Assembly (NCBI GenBank): GCA_026874595.1
Contig: CM049316.1
Span: 13,944,839-14,008,838, forward strand
DNA from: Sipunculus nudus
Lineage: Eukaryota; Annelida; Sipuncula; Golfingiida; Sipunculidae
Reading direction: 5' to 3'
DNA length: 64,000 nt
In this document: positions 33,231 through 44,545 of the stretch, piece by piece
Layout of the letters: each line of letters starts with the position of its first letter
Numbering within the stretch: position 1 is the stretch's first letter
The notes under the pieces: generated by a model
Database searches by the model: none
Seen by the model: only the letters and a program-made list of their open reading frames with translations
Told to the model about the DNA's origin: nothing
Program-made: the position numbers and the translations under genes

Positions 33231-34881
33231 ACAACTTGCAATGTTTTTTGTTAACAGTTTTTATCATTGATATTGTATTCAAATCAAAATTCATAATTTG
33301 TAAAATATTATATATGTAGTCCCATTCTAAATAATCAAACGCTTTTTCAAAATCTACTGCCATTAACATAGTATTTAATTTTTTCTTGTCAGCATATCTT
33401 ATAAAACTAATTATTTTATTTACATTTTCCCCTATATATCTATTTTTCATGAATCCAGTCTGGTCTTCATGAATCAACTCTGGCAGAATGCTTTTTATTC
33501 TATTAGATAAGCTTTTTGTGATAATCTTATAGTCTGTGTTTAATAATGTTAATGGTCTCCAGTTTTTCACATATAATAGATCTTTTCCCTTTTTTGGAAG
33601 TAAACTTATTATACCTTGTCTCTGAGTAAGTGAAAATTGGCCAACTTTAAAAGAATATTGAGTAGCTATTATAAAATAATATTTAACATCATTCCAGAAG
33701 AATTTATAAAATTCAGCAGTGAGGCCATCACTGCCTGAGGATTTACCATTTTTCATATTTTTTAAGCTGTTCAGCAGTTCGTGTTCCTCTATTTCTTTTG
33801 CCCAGTCTGTATTAATTTTTGGTATTTTGTCTCTGTATTTTGACAAGAAGGTATTTAAAAGACTTGTATTACTTTTGTTAGATGTATAAAGATGACTGAA
33901 GAAGTTTTCTTGTGTTTTCAATATTTCTTTAGGTCCACATATTATTTTACCATTAACATTTAATTTATTTATAACTTTCCGGTTATAGTTGCGCTTCTCT
34001 AAATTAAGGAAGTATTTAGTAGGTTTTTCCCCTTCTTCGAACCATCTAACTTTGCTTCTTAATATGGCTCCTCGTGTTTTTTCTTCCATCAGTTTCTCTA
34101 AATCACACCTGGCAGATTCTAGTCTATTGTTATTAGCCACTGAGATATCTAAATTTTGTAATCTTTTTATTTCTGTTTCTAATTCAGCTATTTTACATTT
34201 ATTTTTATTTTTTACATAGGAGGAATAGCTAATTGTTGTTCCTTTAATGACCATTTTTATAGTATCCCAAAGTAAAGATGGATTAGATTCTTCATTATCT
34301 TTGACAGTATTTTCTATGCATTGTTTAATAATTTTCACATAATTTTGATCCTGTAATAATGAGTTGTTGAACTTCCAAAAACCTGGTCCTCTGACATGAT
34401 GATGACCTTTTATACTCAGGGTTATGCCTTTGTGATCAGTTTTGTAACCTGGAACAATATCTACCGATTGTATGAAACCTAATAATCCTAATGATATTAA
34501 AAAATAATCTATTCTGCTGGCTGTCCAAGTTGGATTATTACGTGACCATGTATATTTCTGGAGTTCAGGATTACAGTGTCGCCAAATATCAACTATGTCT
34601 AGATCTTCCATCCATTCATTAATCTGTTTTCGAGTGTAATTATTATGGTCATTATTTTTATGTCCACCATGTCGATCGACAGATGGTTCTAAAACAATAT
34701 TCCAGTCACCCCCAATAATTATTTTTTCATTAGATGCATCTTCTATCTGAGTGAATAAATTGTTAAAGAATATCTTGTCTGATGTATTTGGTGCATAAAT
34801 ATTGCATAGTGTTAACTTTAAATTACCTGGATCGTACATTCGGGACCAAGAAAGGTGGTCGTAATTGTGGGGTGGTCGCAA
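33133..34881 (-). pseudogene. LINE ORF2, endonuclease and first half of RT
   Basis: The ORF opens in Tigger-derived sequence. From about 34843 it is LINE: an APE-type endonuclease with LTLCNIYAPN, IIGGDWNIVL, SRIDYFLIS and TDHKGITL, then a coiled linker. RT blocks follow: NGKSSGSDGLTAEFYKFFW, LLPKKGKDLLYVKNWRPLTL, HEDQTGFMKNRYIGEN and MAVDFEKAFDYLEWDY. The N-terminal part of the endonuclease is missing. Near 33244-33249 a run of six A (minus strand) marks a one-base frameshift, after which RT continues in the next ORF. Its native role would be target-primed reverse transcription. Confidence 0.85.
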
Positions 34882-35233
34882 TTGCGGGGTGGTCGCAAGT
34901 CAGGGTTCCACTGTATATATATATCCTCCTTGTGTAGGCCAAATCAGGAGCGCCGATTCCATAGAACAATTACTTTACTTGATGTGACTTAACTTCGCAC
35001 CGACTGAATGAGGTACTCAACTGTTTTATGGGTTCCACGTTGGTTTATATGAGTTTTACCACAGTGACAGCTTTATAACTGATTTATATGTTTATCTGGC
35101 CAGACCTACGCAAAAGGGCTGCACAGGAACTTCCTGGTTTTTTTTAGGCCATTTTATGTTGTTTCTGGAGGAACTGTTCGCTTTTGTTGGCCCGTATAGG
35201 CAAGCTCTGTGGTATATGAAGACCTGAATTAAA

Positions 35234-35236
<3 letters not shown>

Positions 35237-35299
<63 letters not shown>
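35237..35299. repeat. (TA)n(TG)n microsatellite
   Basis: A compound dinucleotide tract of about 14 TA then about 17 TG units. Confidence 0.95.
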
Positions 35300-35302
<3 letters not shown>

Positions 35303-35554
35303 TGTGTGCTCACACGACAACAAGAGTGAATTCGCATATATGTGTGTGTATGGATTATGTAGATCATATATGAGTATTAGAACCAAAGAAATAAATTTAT
35401 ATAGTTAGATGCGGGTACACACACATACAAAACTCTGAATGTGAATCAACGTAACTGACGTTGCTATGATTATTCTGTTGATGTTCACATCTGATGTCAT
35501 TTTAAATATCAACCCTTCATTGTTACTTTTTCTTTACGTTTCTTTAAATTAATT

Positions 35555-35650
35555 GATTATATCGGTTGGTGGTTTAATTTGTATCATTTGCATAATTGAT
35601 TAAAGTGATTGCACTTTTTAACAATCGATTAGAAACGATTATGTATATAC
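35555..35650 (-). repeat. ATCGATT-rich dispersed repeat, copy 1
   Basis: Read on the minus strand it aligns with 42200-42290 and 44455-44545: GTGCATGCGTATATACATAA, then CTAATCGATTGT and a closing ACCGATATAATC. Confidence 0.5.
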
Positions 35651-36291
35651 GCATGCACAGAATACCATGTTATCCAGAATAAACTATTCTAATCCTGTTA
35701 GAAAAAGATGGCACTCAAAGTGGCGGACATAATTAAAACTGAACCTTGTGCTGAGAACAAGTGTCAGCAACACGGCAGTTACCTTTAGCTGTCAGCCTGA
35801 TGTACAGGTCAGACTGAATTGACTTGGTCAGTATTTTATATATAATTCTATACAGCAGTTTTCACTTTTATAGAGAATGTACACAAAATAATCTATTAAT
35901 TATTCATCATCAGCCGTTTTCATCTCCAATCGTCCAACATTAATTCACAACCAATTCCAACCGCTAAATGGGAACCATAAAGGACCAAGTGAATACAGGT
36001 GTCGTCTTAATGAAAAGGTAACGTGTAATAACCTCTGTCTGAACACGCACGCTGTTTGTAAACATTTACGTTTGGAGTACTAACCACTTTACATTACTTT
36101 TAACCCCCGGGAACATGTATTTTCCTCGTATACCTATCGAGAGGTCATGGATGTCGAAGGTCATGACCTCTACTCACAAAAAATCAGTCACGTGCAAAAG
36201 GAAGTATCTGAAGGCGGCGACATACAGAACACTAGGGTTGGTTCGAAACAAAACATGAGAGACAGACAGAGAAGTTATTTAAAGGAAATAT

Positions 36292-36297
36292 TTTATT
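36292..36297 (-). terminator. Polyadenylation signal of the minus-strand membrane-protein gene
   Basis: AATAAA on the minus strand, about 230 bp after the proposed stop at 36524. Confidence 0.4.
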
Positions 36298-36523
36298 GTA
36301 AACCAGGTTTGTAAAAGCTCTAAACGGCGCCGTTTACATGCACCAATTGAAATTGATTCAATTATATGTACATTGTATTATAAAACTGCAGCCCTTCTCA
36401 TCAACTGTGTAGCAAATTCATTATCGAAATGAAACCTGATGTCAAGCAAAATAAGTCTGTAAACCAATAACTTATAACACCAAAATCTGCATAATTACAA
36501 TTAAGTGCGGCCTCACATACAGT

Positions 36524-36563
36524 TCATTTACTGTGCAGTTCATTCAGCACCATTTCCAGCTGG
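36524..36563 (-). CDS. Unrecognised type II membrane protein, coding exon 5 (last)
   Basis: Acceptor actttgattacag precedes 36563. The first base completes a codon split by the preceding exon (GA|C, Asp). The exon then reads QLEMVLNELHSK and a TGA stop at 36526-36524. About 250 bp of 3' UTR follow to AATAAA. Phase agreement supports it, but the exon is very short. Confidence 0.35.
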
Positions 36564-36750
36564 CTGTAATCAAAGTGTAAATATATCTTGGATAAGTATT
36601 ACTTTATATTGGAAAACCAAAAAAAAAAAACGCATTTGTCTATGATTATCATCTATACATGCAAAAAACACAGACATACTCCGGAGAATATTATCATGGA
36701 TCGACAAACGAATCATTATTAATAAAGCTGTAAGAACGGTTGTTACTCAC

Positions 36751-36778
36751 TCCACGAAGGTTATGTATTCCCCCATGT
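36751..36778 (-). CDS. Unrecognised type II membrane protein, 28-nt microexon (coding exon 4)
   Basis: It is bounded by an AG acceptor in CA-rich sequence and a strong GTGAGT donor. Two bases complete the codon left by exon 3 (G|AC), eight codons follow (MGEYITFV), and two bases are left for exon 5. The only support is the donor and the matching phases on both sides; the acceptor tract is weak. Confidence 0.3.
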
Positions 36779-37024
36779 CTGATGGTCTGATGGTGTTAAT
36801 GGTTGGTTGGTTTGTTGAAAGGTGCTTTCAGTGGGATTACTCAAAGACCACTAAACAAAATTCCACGTGACTTCTGTTGAGGTGTAGGACATGAACTATA
36901 TTATATGATACCACTGAGGACCTCGGGAACTATGACCGGATCCGGTAGAGTTCTTTTGCATTGGCGGATGTATGCGTTCTCATGAGTGTTTTCTAGTTAT
37001 ATGCATGAGTACTATATAGTTTAC

Positions 37025-37238
37025 CTGGGTCAAACACCAGGCCCATAATTTCCGCATTCTGATTTAAATCACCCTTTCCCCCAAGAAAATCTTGTTCTGG
37101 TTCTTCGGTTGAAGAATTTGTCGCTGGATATTTAATTTGCTTATTAGGTAAATCGTAGGACTTTTTAGATGTGTGTAAATGATTGATGTGTCTGTTGACT
37201 GATGAGGTCATGAGTTTATGTGGTAACTGTTTTGTCAC
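37025..37238 (-). CDS. Unrecognised type II membrane protein, coding exon 3 (extracellular or lumenal)
   Basis: Acceptor ttttatcttaag and donor GTAAAC. It starts in phase 0, matching the end of exon 2, and ends in phase 1. It encodes 71 hydrophilic residues with one potential N-glycosylation site (TNSST) and a closing EIMGLVFDP. The closing pattern faintly resembles the GLVVYD strand of BRICHOS domains, but the cysteines expected there are not seen, so I do not assign that family. Confidence 0.45.
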
Positions 37239-37696
37239 CTTAAGATAAAATTAATAAAACAATCAAAACACCGAAAAAGCAGTGCCATTGAAACACTTAC
37301 AGCCTACAATTTAATATAAGACAAAACGTATGCATATCATATACACGAAATATATGAAGAATGTATTGCTTTAGTAGACTTTTGGTAATTGATACAGTAT
37401 TTAGCCATAAACGTGAATACAAAGATGTGATGGCATTATCAGCCTAGTGTGTCTGAGCAATATTCAGTGTCTCTATATACGGATGATATCGTGCCCAGCG
37501 ATATCGAATATTTATAAAAATTATAATAATGATCTGTATTTAAATGTCATCAATTTACTGCATTGCAGTGATTCACGTTGTCACGCTGTCTGGAAGCTTA
37601 AACTGGAATAAAAAATTAAATAAAGGAAAGGTACTCCATTTAAAGTAACTTGAAAGGTCATCTGGGCATGACTAAACCAATAAAGTGTTTCATATG

Positions 37697-37701
<5 letters not shown>

Positions 37702-37774
<73 letters not shown>
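37702..37774. repeat. (TA)n microsatellite
   Basis: About 36 dinucleotides in the intron between exons 2 and 3 of the minus-strand gene. Confidence 0.95.
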
Positions 37775-37777
<3 letters not shown>

Positions 37778-37975
37778 AGCACCAGTTAAAAGTACAAAAT
37801 GGTAAACATAAACACATAAAGGTATCGCCGCCTGCATCACCACACGTACAGACAGAGCAATACACAAGTTCAACTGTACAGTGTGTACTGGATACAAAAT
37901 ACAACGATATATACAGTAAACCACACTCTATAACACGACCCTATTCGGTTCCATCAAAGAGCGTATTTTTAATAG

Positions 37976-37981
<6 letters not shown>

Positions 37982-38051
<70 letters not shown>
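37982..38051. repeat. (TA)n microsatellite with one interruption
   Basis: TA repeats broken by one TTTA. A Tigger-like end (CAGTAAACCACACTCTATAA) sits at about 37914, between this and the preceding microsatellite. Confidence 0.9.
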
Positions 38052-38055
<4 letters not shown>

Positions 38056-39018
38056 ATTATATATTCTTTGATTGCACTTCATATCCCTGAACACTCATGA
38101 ACATCACTTACAAAATAAGTGTAAGTGCTACGCGCACATTTGACATTAGTATAGGTATTGAGTTAAAATATACCTAAGCTATCATTTTAATGCCAGTTTG
38201 ACTTTATATATGATGCTACAGTTATTCGAGCATGGCACTAATAATATACGTTAATATTGTAAATACATCTCTCTTAAAATACGGAATTTTCTATAAATCG
38301 CACCTATGAAATTTATTGTAATTTATTTGAATCTGTATACATAACCTGTACAATGATAAGCACCCTATGTGACGGAGTATGTTAATTAACATACTTAAAA
38401 TCATACGATAACAACAGAGAAAATAATAAGTCATGCATTGACAAACAACATCAGTTCCATCTCAGATCCCATTCTCAACCTAAGCGCAAGTCGTTAACCA
38501 AATATGTGTACTCTGCCACTCCAGTGGGACGGATATGAAAGTATCCCATTTTTAAATATGTAAATACACGGTACTTCTGTTAAATTGTTCAGTCCCCTTT
38601 GAACACAGGGCAGCTAGAGTCGGGTGGGGGGGGGGGGGGTTATGAAATACCTGCATGTATTGAGACCCGTATCTAAATACAATGGTTATATGGTCGGTTC
38701 AAGTTACCCCATATAATAAAGGATTTCTGTCAAATAGGTGTGGACATCGGACGTTTCGCTCACTATCAGCAATAAGCATTTGATATTCTACAGTTACTAA
38801 AACTTTTCTTGACTGATATAAAAAAAAATCTGTAACTCCTCTACATTATAAAAAGTTAACCAGGAAAATATTGCACAAATATATCAATGAACGGTTTTGG
38901 GGAATAGGTATACAAAATGCAGTACTTGTGTATTGCAAACTCTCTTTAAAGTAGCTCTTTGGACCATAACAGAGTACAGTTTGGGACAGAAACCTGTGTT
39001 GATACAACACACATCTAC

Positions 39019-39098
39019 CTGTGTCATAAATTAGACCAGTAGTATGAGCCTGCATGGACACCTCCACCGGGATCATAATCTGACCCTCCACAGTGTCC
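39019..39098 (-). CDS. Candidate alternative exon of the minus-strand gene
   Basis: An AG acceptor (cgttggtattag) and a GTAGAT donor bound 80 bp. Read in phase 0, as exon 2 would require, it gives GHCGGSDYDPGGGVHAGSYY and soon a TGA stop at 39026-39024, so it could be an alternative terminal exon. Another frame (IMIPVEVSMQAHTTGLIYDT) is open throughout but does not fit the phase of exon 2. Both could be chance. Confidence 0.2.
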
Positions 39099-39725
39099 CT
39101 AATACCAACGAAATGGTTAAGAAATTGCATTATGTTATATTATAATGATATATTATCCTTTGAATTAAGAATATATATTATGGGGTCCAGATTACATCCA
39201 AAACGTAATCGACTGCTCCTAGGGCGTTACCCTACCCCAACACAATTTCATCAAAATCCGTTTTTATGCATAAAGTTACTGACATGCAAACCAAGGGAAA
39301 AAATAACACCATCTGGCTGAGGTTTAATTACAACTATAATATGTTACCTTTGTGAAGCTATGTGCTTGTAAAAGTGAATATCAGGATTGCTTTAGGCAAG
39401 TTCCTGGCCATGACCCGCATTCCCTGTGAAAACTGCTTTTAGACAATGCCAAGTTTGATATAATGTATACTATACATAGACCTGTTTTGGTAGTTCTGGC
39501 ATCTCCTTATATAATTGTATTTCCAGTTTCTGGTATATCCAAATGTGTCTATAAATGAGAAAGGGCAACACAAATGTATTGGCCAAAGAATCATATTATA
39601 GACTTGATTCTCCTCAAAGGCAAAGCCACATTAATATTGACCGCTAGGCTGACGTTGTGGACTGTTGCACATGTTCAAGACAGCTGTTCATTAAAACAGT
39701 AACCAATGTCATTTCAAGGTCAAAC

Positions 39726-39985
39726 CTCCCTCAAAGCTTTGACGATAAAAAACGTAGTGAGACTAAAACCAACGATAAGCAAAACTGTGGCGCCAGCAAT
39801 AATACCAATCTTAAGGACACGGCGACGGCGTTTGAGTCTCTCACTCAACGTTGATTGGTCGACCGTTACTATGGGAACGGTGTCTCTCTCCATGGGCTCC
39901 ATTTGATTTAAATCCAATATATGGTCATCATCGTCTGCTCTGACGTCAGTAGTCTCCATCTTGCTGTAACCTCCCTTCTTCAGAC
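39726..39985 (-). CDS. Unrecognised type II membrane protein, coding exon 2 with the membrane anchor
   Basis: Acceptor tatatcttttcttcag starts the exon in phase 1, matching exon 1. The donor is a weak GTTTGA after GAG, phase 0. It encodes residues 227-313: an acidic juxtamembrane part (RADDDDHILDLNQMEP), a strongly basic cluster (RLKRRRR) and one hydrophobic segment (IGIIAGATVLLIVGFSLTTF, about 286-308). Positive charge on the N-terminal side predicts a cytosolic N-terminus and an outside C-terminus. The exon also contains an ATG in good context (M236), so a shorter product is possible. Confidence 0.6.
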
Positions 39986-40837
39986 CTGAAGAAAAGATAT
40001 ACAATATCAATTTTGAATATAATATAAGATTTGCAAATTTGATATGAGCGATACCAGTTAGGTTAAAACATGTACATGCTCCGGTGCACGAGAACAGGAA
40101 CTGCTAGATGCACGAAACTAGTTAGTAATTATACTACTATAATGCCTGAAGAAAACATCGTTTGATTCCTGCCACATAATACAGACACGAAGATCCAAGC
40201 TGGTTTATATACACGTTGGTCCGACACTGGCCGGGTTACCTAGCGCCGTGTCCACCCACGGCCCGAGTTCGGCTTGGACAAGTCAAACACCAGCAAGTCT
40301 ATCAGATAATATCCATATTAATTACCAAGAAAAAAGACTCCGGGTGGAAGTCACGCATAGGCACCGATATCCAAACAGAAACCAAGTCTTAGGGAGAGTT
40401 GCTCTTGTAATTTTACCTGACCTCAAGCGGGAAGCTTATGCAAATTAAGTGGAGTCTATGCAAATTACCTCAAAATACCCGATAGATGGTAATTTCCCTC
40501 ATAAGGCCCGATGATGTGGCCTAAGGATAGACCATCCTAAGCCTTCCCTGCATGCCTTGCAAAGCTTTAAACAGGGGCCCGATGGAGACAACAATTATAC
40601 GATGTTCTTGAAAGTGCAGATCTATATTTTCATACACATGGACATTAAGTTACAATATATCTCCCAACAGAGTCCCAACATCTGGATAATGCGTATTATG
40701 TAGGGGTTATTGCATGCCCTTTTTGCTAAACAGATAAAAGCACTACATACCAAAGGAAAACAATTATTTTTTCTTCATAAAAGATGAAAATCAAAATAAA
40801 TATTTTTGATGCGGGGGGTTAAAATTGAGGTGGGGTG

Positions 40838-40947
40838 TGCCTGAGGACCATACCTTTTTTTTTTGCAAGGGCCCAGCCTTTGCTACTCTGAGTTTCGATA
40901 TACCTCCCAGTGTACCAGTATTGTGGTCAGACACTCTAACCATCGGG
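40838..40947 (-). mobile_element. tRNA-derived SINE-like sequence
   Basis: On the minus strand an A-box-like TGGTTAGAGTG (40942-40932) and a B-box-like GGTATATCGAAACTC (40904-40890) lie about 30 bp apart, as in a tRNA promoter. Downstream is an A-run and GGTATGGTCCTCAGGCAC (about 40855-40838), the same module found in the inverted-repeat element at 3972-4072. The cloverleaf is too degenerate for a functional tRNA. Confidence 0.5.
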
Positions 40948-41640
40948 AATATTACATTTTGTAATATCACAGAAAAGAAGTCATATAAGAAAAGAAAATG
41001 CTGAAAGGAACCACTAAGCTATTAAAAAATCGTAAATTTTCGCGAGCATGCACTTTTCGCGAATTATCTCGAAACAAAAACCATGGTCTCGAAAACTGAA
41101 TTTGATTCTACATTAATCATGAGAGCATATATATAGTTTGCACACTAATATGCTTGGGTGAGCCGCGCATGCAGCGCCGGTTTATGTTAAGAGTATTAAA
41201 GGCATTACTAGCTAGACCATTAATCCGTTGTCAGTGTTGTAGTAATTTTCTTAAAATTTTCAGTTTATTTAATAAAATCCTGTGACGATTCGCGAAAAAG
41301 AAATGTTCGCTAAAGGTCAGACCATGTCAATTTGTGTTTATACAGTATTTCATAATAAAGAGTGGCCATATACGAGAGTAGCAGCTCCCGACCGTTTTGA
41401 AGGGGGTGGGGTGGGGTAGAGATATATTTTGATACATGCATCATCGTATATATACAGCATCACTGAGATAAGGACAAAAAGCCCTTGAATTGTGCTAACA
41501 ATGCAAACAATAATGCAATAATGCAATAATGCAAATAATAAAGAGCAAACACTTAAATGTGCGTCCCTAAGGGATAACTGCTCTGATGGTGAAGGGTTTT
41601 CTACACAGGTACACAAGAAGCAGGAAAATGAAGTTATGGC

Positions 41641-41771
41641 TGCGTAAAGGCTCACACATACGCACACACAGACATGCAGAACCACGTAGGAGCACACCGA
41701 CATGCACATGCGCATACACATTAACGCACGAATGCACGTAATACGTGCACTCATATACACGCAATTAAACG
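41641..41771. repeat. CA/CACG-rich low-complexity tract
   Basis: Irregular (CA)n with many CACGCA and CACATG variants. Confidence 0.6.
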
Positions 41772-42199
41772 CACACATCGCATCCGCCTGAAGGGTATTT
41801 TAGAATGGGTTGTAAAATCCTGTTCGATGATGGAAAAACAAAAAAAAAAAAAAAAACGACTAATGATCGGTTGTCAATCGATTATTTCATTTACCCACCA
41901 TATCTCCGTAAAAATTATAATATAAATACAGGTCAGTACACATGTAAAGTCTACATTAATTATGTTATCATAGTAATTATGAGGTGATTTCCGGTTGTAT
42001 GGTGACAACGGCAGACAGGTAGTATCTTTTAAAAAGGGGCAGTGACAACTGAACGTGCGTTTACGGCCACACTGTACGGTTTACAATAAAAAGTAACGGC
42101 CGGGTTGTTACCGCTTGTCTACTGCTCTAAGTTTTTAATGTTGGCCGATTTTGTCCCTATAATAATTGCCATTCATAACATATCTTTGCATGTGCATAA

Positions 42200-42290
42200 T
42201 CTTTTTTGATCGATAATACAAAGATACAACAATAAAATCGATTATAACAGAAAACGACCAATCATCGATGTATTCGATAAATCGGCATAT
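42200..42290 (+). repeat. ATCGATT-rich dispersed repeat, copy 2
   Basis: It shares ATCGATTATAACAGAAAACG and ACCAATCATCGATGTA with the copy at 44455-44545. Confidence 0.5.
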
Positions 42291-42929
42291 ATACCACTAG
42301 CATTTACTAACTAAGCTTTACTAAAACCTGCACCCTAATATATTATTATATATAATAATATTACACTCCATATTATTGCACTTTAATATATTCTATAACA
42401 GCCCTAAGTCATGTCTGTCCCGTTATGATGCAGTAAAGTAAATATTTAGGCCAGGGTATGTTTACGAATGTATTATCATCAGTCATATATTTTGAAACGT
42501 TCAAAATAGCCCAAACAGATATTTTAGGATTACATGATATTTTATACTAAACTTACTAGATCTATACATTCGCTTTTGTCATGATTTCAAAAGCCTGTGG
42601 TCGGATCAATACAAAGTCATTGAAGTTTGAATAAAAAAAATGAAAATTAAAAGATGCAGTACCGGAGTATATAGAAGTTTTATCATTTTTTAAATTTATA
42701 CCATTTAAGAGTCCCGTCACTCAAAGAGAAATTCTATTCATTCATAATGTCACTACAGCCCCCACGCCCTTTGTCACCTTTGAACTATTTCTATTGTTTA
42801 CTTTTTTGTTTTATTTGCAGATATCTATAAATAAAATCAATATACACACAACATGCAGCCTGGCATCCGTATAAGCGGAGTATGGTTGTATGCAAGCGGG
42901 TCACAAAAGGTAAGCTACAGAAATCTCCT

Positions 42930-42961
<32 letters not shown>

Positions 42962-43267
42962 GGAATATGTGAATAAATAATAAGACTTCCCTTTCAAATT
43001 TGTTCTACAGTACACAATCGACTCAGTGATCAGTGCGAGATTAACCTTTTATTCAATATGCTCTAAAGTAAACACTTAATTGAAACACTGCATATCCAGA
43101 TTAAGCCAGTATAAATAATTCTTAATATTGCAGTATCACCCTGAATATAGACCTATATAACAGGGTAAATTAACATACTTTTGCTGAAAACATTTCAGTG
43201 TTGTTTAACTGTTCCTGCGAATCCACTGAATATAATGCAGGTTTAACTAGATCCTGCCGCCCGTCTG

Positions 43268-43300
43268 AGATATAACACCCCTCCCCCCCCCCCCCCCCCC
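43268..43300. repeat. Poly-C tract
   Basis: More than 20 consecutive C, with one T near the start. Confidence 0.9.
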
Positions 43301-43614
43301 CATGGTTGCTCAAGACTGAGTTATATTAGGGAATGTAGCTGCGACCTTGAAAATCAATAAAAAAAGAATAATTATAAATATCAGGTGTTTCCGTGACTAT
43401 ATATTACTGTGGCAAAAAATAAACCTAAAAAAATAGTGACTCAGATACCAATATAGAAGAAAACTCATCAGCCCCTAAAACTTTTCTCACAACAAGGGAG
43501 GACTAAATATTGGCGATGGTAGGATGGTGAGTTGTGATATAAGCTGTAGATCAGTGCACAAGGTCGTAACCACGACTGTTTTAATTGAGCATTGCCTGCT
43601 ATATTATTAATGTA

Positions 43615-43972
43615 TAGGCATGTGACGGTACATCGGTACACTGATATATCGCAATTCAAAGTCAAATACAGTATTATGACTTTTATGTCAGTCTCGATAC
43701 AATGAATTCATTTGATCACCCGGTGAAAAGCAATATAAATAGTTTTCAAGTGCCATATAATACATGTAATTTAAAACTTCATTTTCGGGAGCAAGTTCTG
43801 AAGTATATAAAATTTATTTATATTTTGGAAATAAATTCAATTTAAGGAATTTGGGCTATCTTTCTGTGGACCTTACTTGTGATGTCCCTTGTACATGTAT
43901 ATATCGTATCATGTACCGTATCGTCAGAGAGGTATCGTGATGTAGTAAGATAATATGATCGTTACAGCCCTG
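43615..43972. mobile_element. hAT-type MITE
   Basis: The right end, read as complement, begins CAGGGCTGTAACGATCATAT. The left end TAGGCATGTGACGGTACATC is a diverged version. Flanks TTAATGTA (43607-43614) and TTAATGAC (43973-43980) agree at six of eight bases, as expected for an old 8-bp hAT duplication. It is 358 bp long with GATAC/ATATCG-rich subterminal regions and no coding capacity. Confidence 0.65.
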
Positions 43973-44454
43973 TTAATGACGACACCTGATCTTATAAAAC
44001 CCCTTCACTGTGAAGTAATGACTATACATTTCATGTGCAGGTAATGAATTCACGCGCACATACTATCACTATAATTCATGAACCACAATCATCCTTTTTT
44101 AAAAGAGCTTTATGCTGATAGACCGGCTGATAGATCGTTATTTTCTCACCAGCGCCCCCTGCAGGCGGCGACTGGCATTGAGTGTTAGGGACCGTTATAT
44201 TAACAAAGGCATAATATTATATTTTTATACCTGCTATGTTTTTCATATCTTGGTTCGTACATCAAGACAATATAAATTTATATCAAATTGCATTTACATA
44301 AGCTGCTTTGCGTATTTTCTAGTGGACTAAACAAAATGTGGCATTTTATATCACGTGTTCATATACACAAGCTTCAGTTTTTTATGACAATGATCTCTGA
44401 CAAGATAATAATTCTACTTCTGTATAATATGACTTCTTAGCGTGTGCTTATATA

Positions 44455-44545
44455 ATCATGTCTAATCGATTATGTAAAAATACAACCAATTTAATCGATT
44501 TTAAAAGAAAATGACCAATCATCGATATAATCGATTACTTGGCAA
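44455..44545 (+). repeat. ATCGATT-rich dispersed repeat, copy 3
   Basis: It reads CTAATCGATTATGTAAAAAT, then TTTAATCGATTTTAAAAG, then ACCAATCATCGATATAATCG. It is homologous to 42200-42290 and, inverted, to 35555-35650. Confidence 0.5.

Larger units (their letters stand above)
31135..34843 (-). mobile_element. 5'-truncated LINE of the L1/Tx1 kind
   Basis: On the minus strand the order is endonuclease, reverse transcriptase, zinc-finger C-terminus, 3' UTR and a 25-A tail (T-run at 31135-31159). The 5' end is cut within the endonuclease at about 34843, where the sequence passes into the Tigger element. A second T-run (about 31360-31377) lies at the end of the coding region. No clear target duplication is visible. 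Confidence 0.8.
31056..34913. mobile_element. Tigger/pogo-type element interrupted by a LINE
   Basis: The left end CAGTGGAACCTCACAATTAC and the right end, whose complement begins CAGTGGAACCCTGACTTGCG, form inverted repeats. TA duplications abut both (31054-31055 and 34914-34915). Inside both ends the motif GGTGGTCGYAATT is repeated two to three times. Without the LINE the element is only about 150 bp, so it is a non-autonomous MITE. Confidence 0.75.
34916..36269. other. Intergenic stretch
   Basis: It holds a TA/TG microsatellite (35237-35299) and an ATCGATT-rich dispersed repeat (about 35555-35650). No gene is supported. Confidence 0.45.

Noticed and set aside
37914-37960. A further Tigger-type MITE
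   Set aside because: Only one CAGTAAACCACACTC-type end is seen; no matching inverted end is present between the microsatellites.
37025-39098. BRICHOS domain in the minus-strand gene
   Set aside because: The strings GLVFDP and GLIYDT resemble a BRICHOS strand, but the conserved cysteines and the rest of the fold are not visible.
40882-40947. Functional tRNA gene
   Set aside because: A- and B-box-like sequences are present, but the stems do not pair well and an A-run plus a repeated module follow, so a SINE is more likely.
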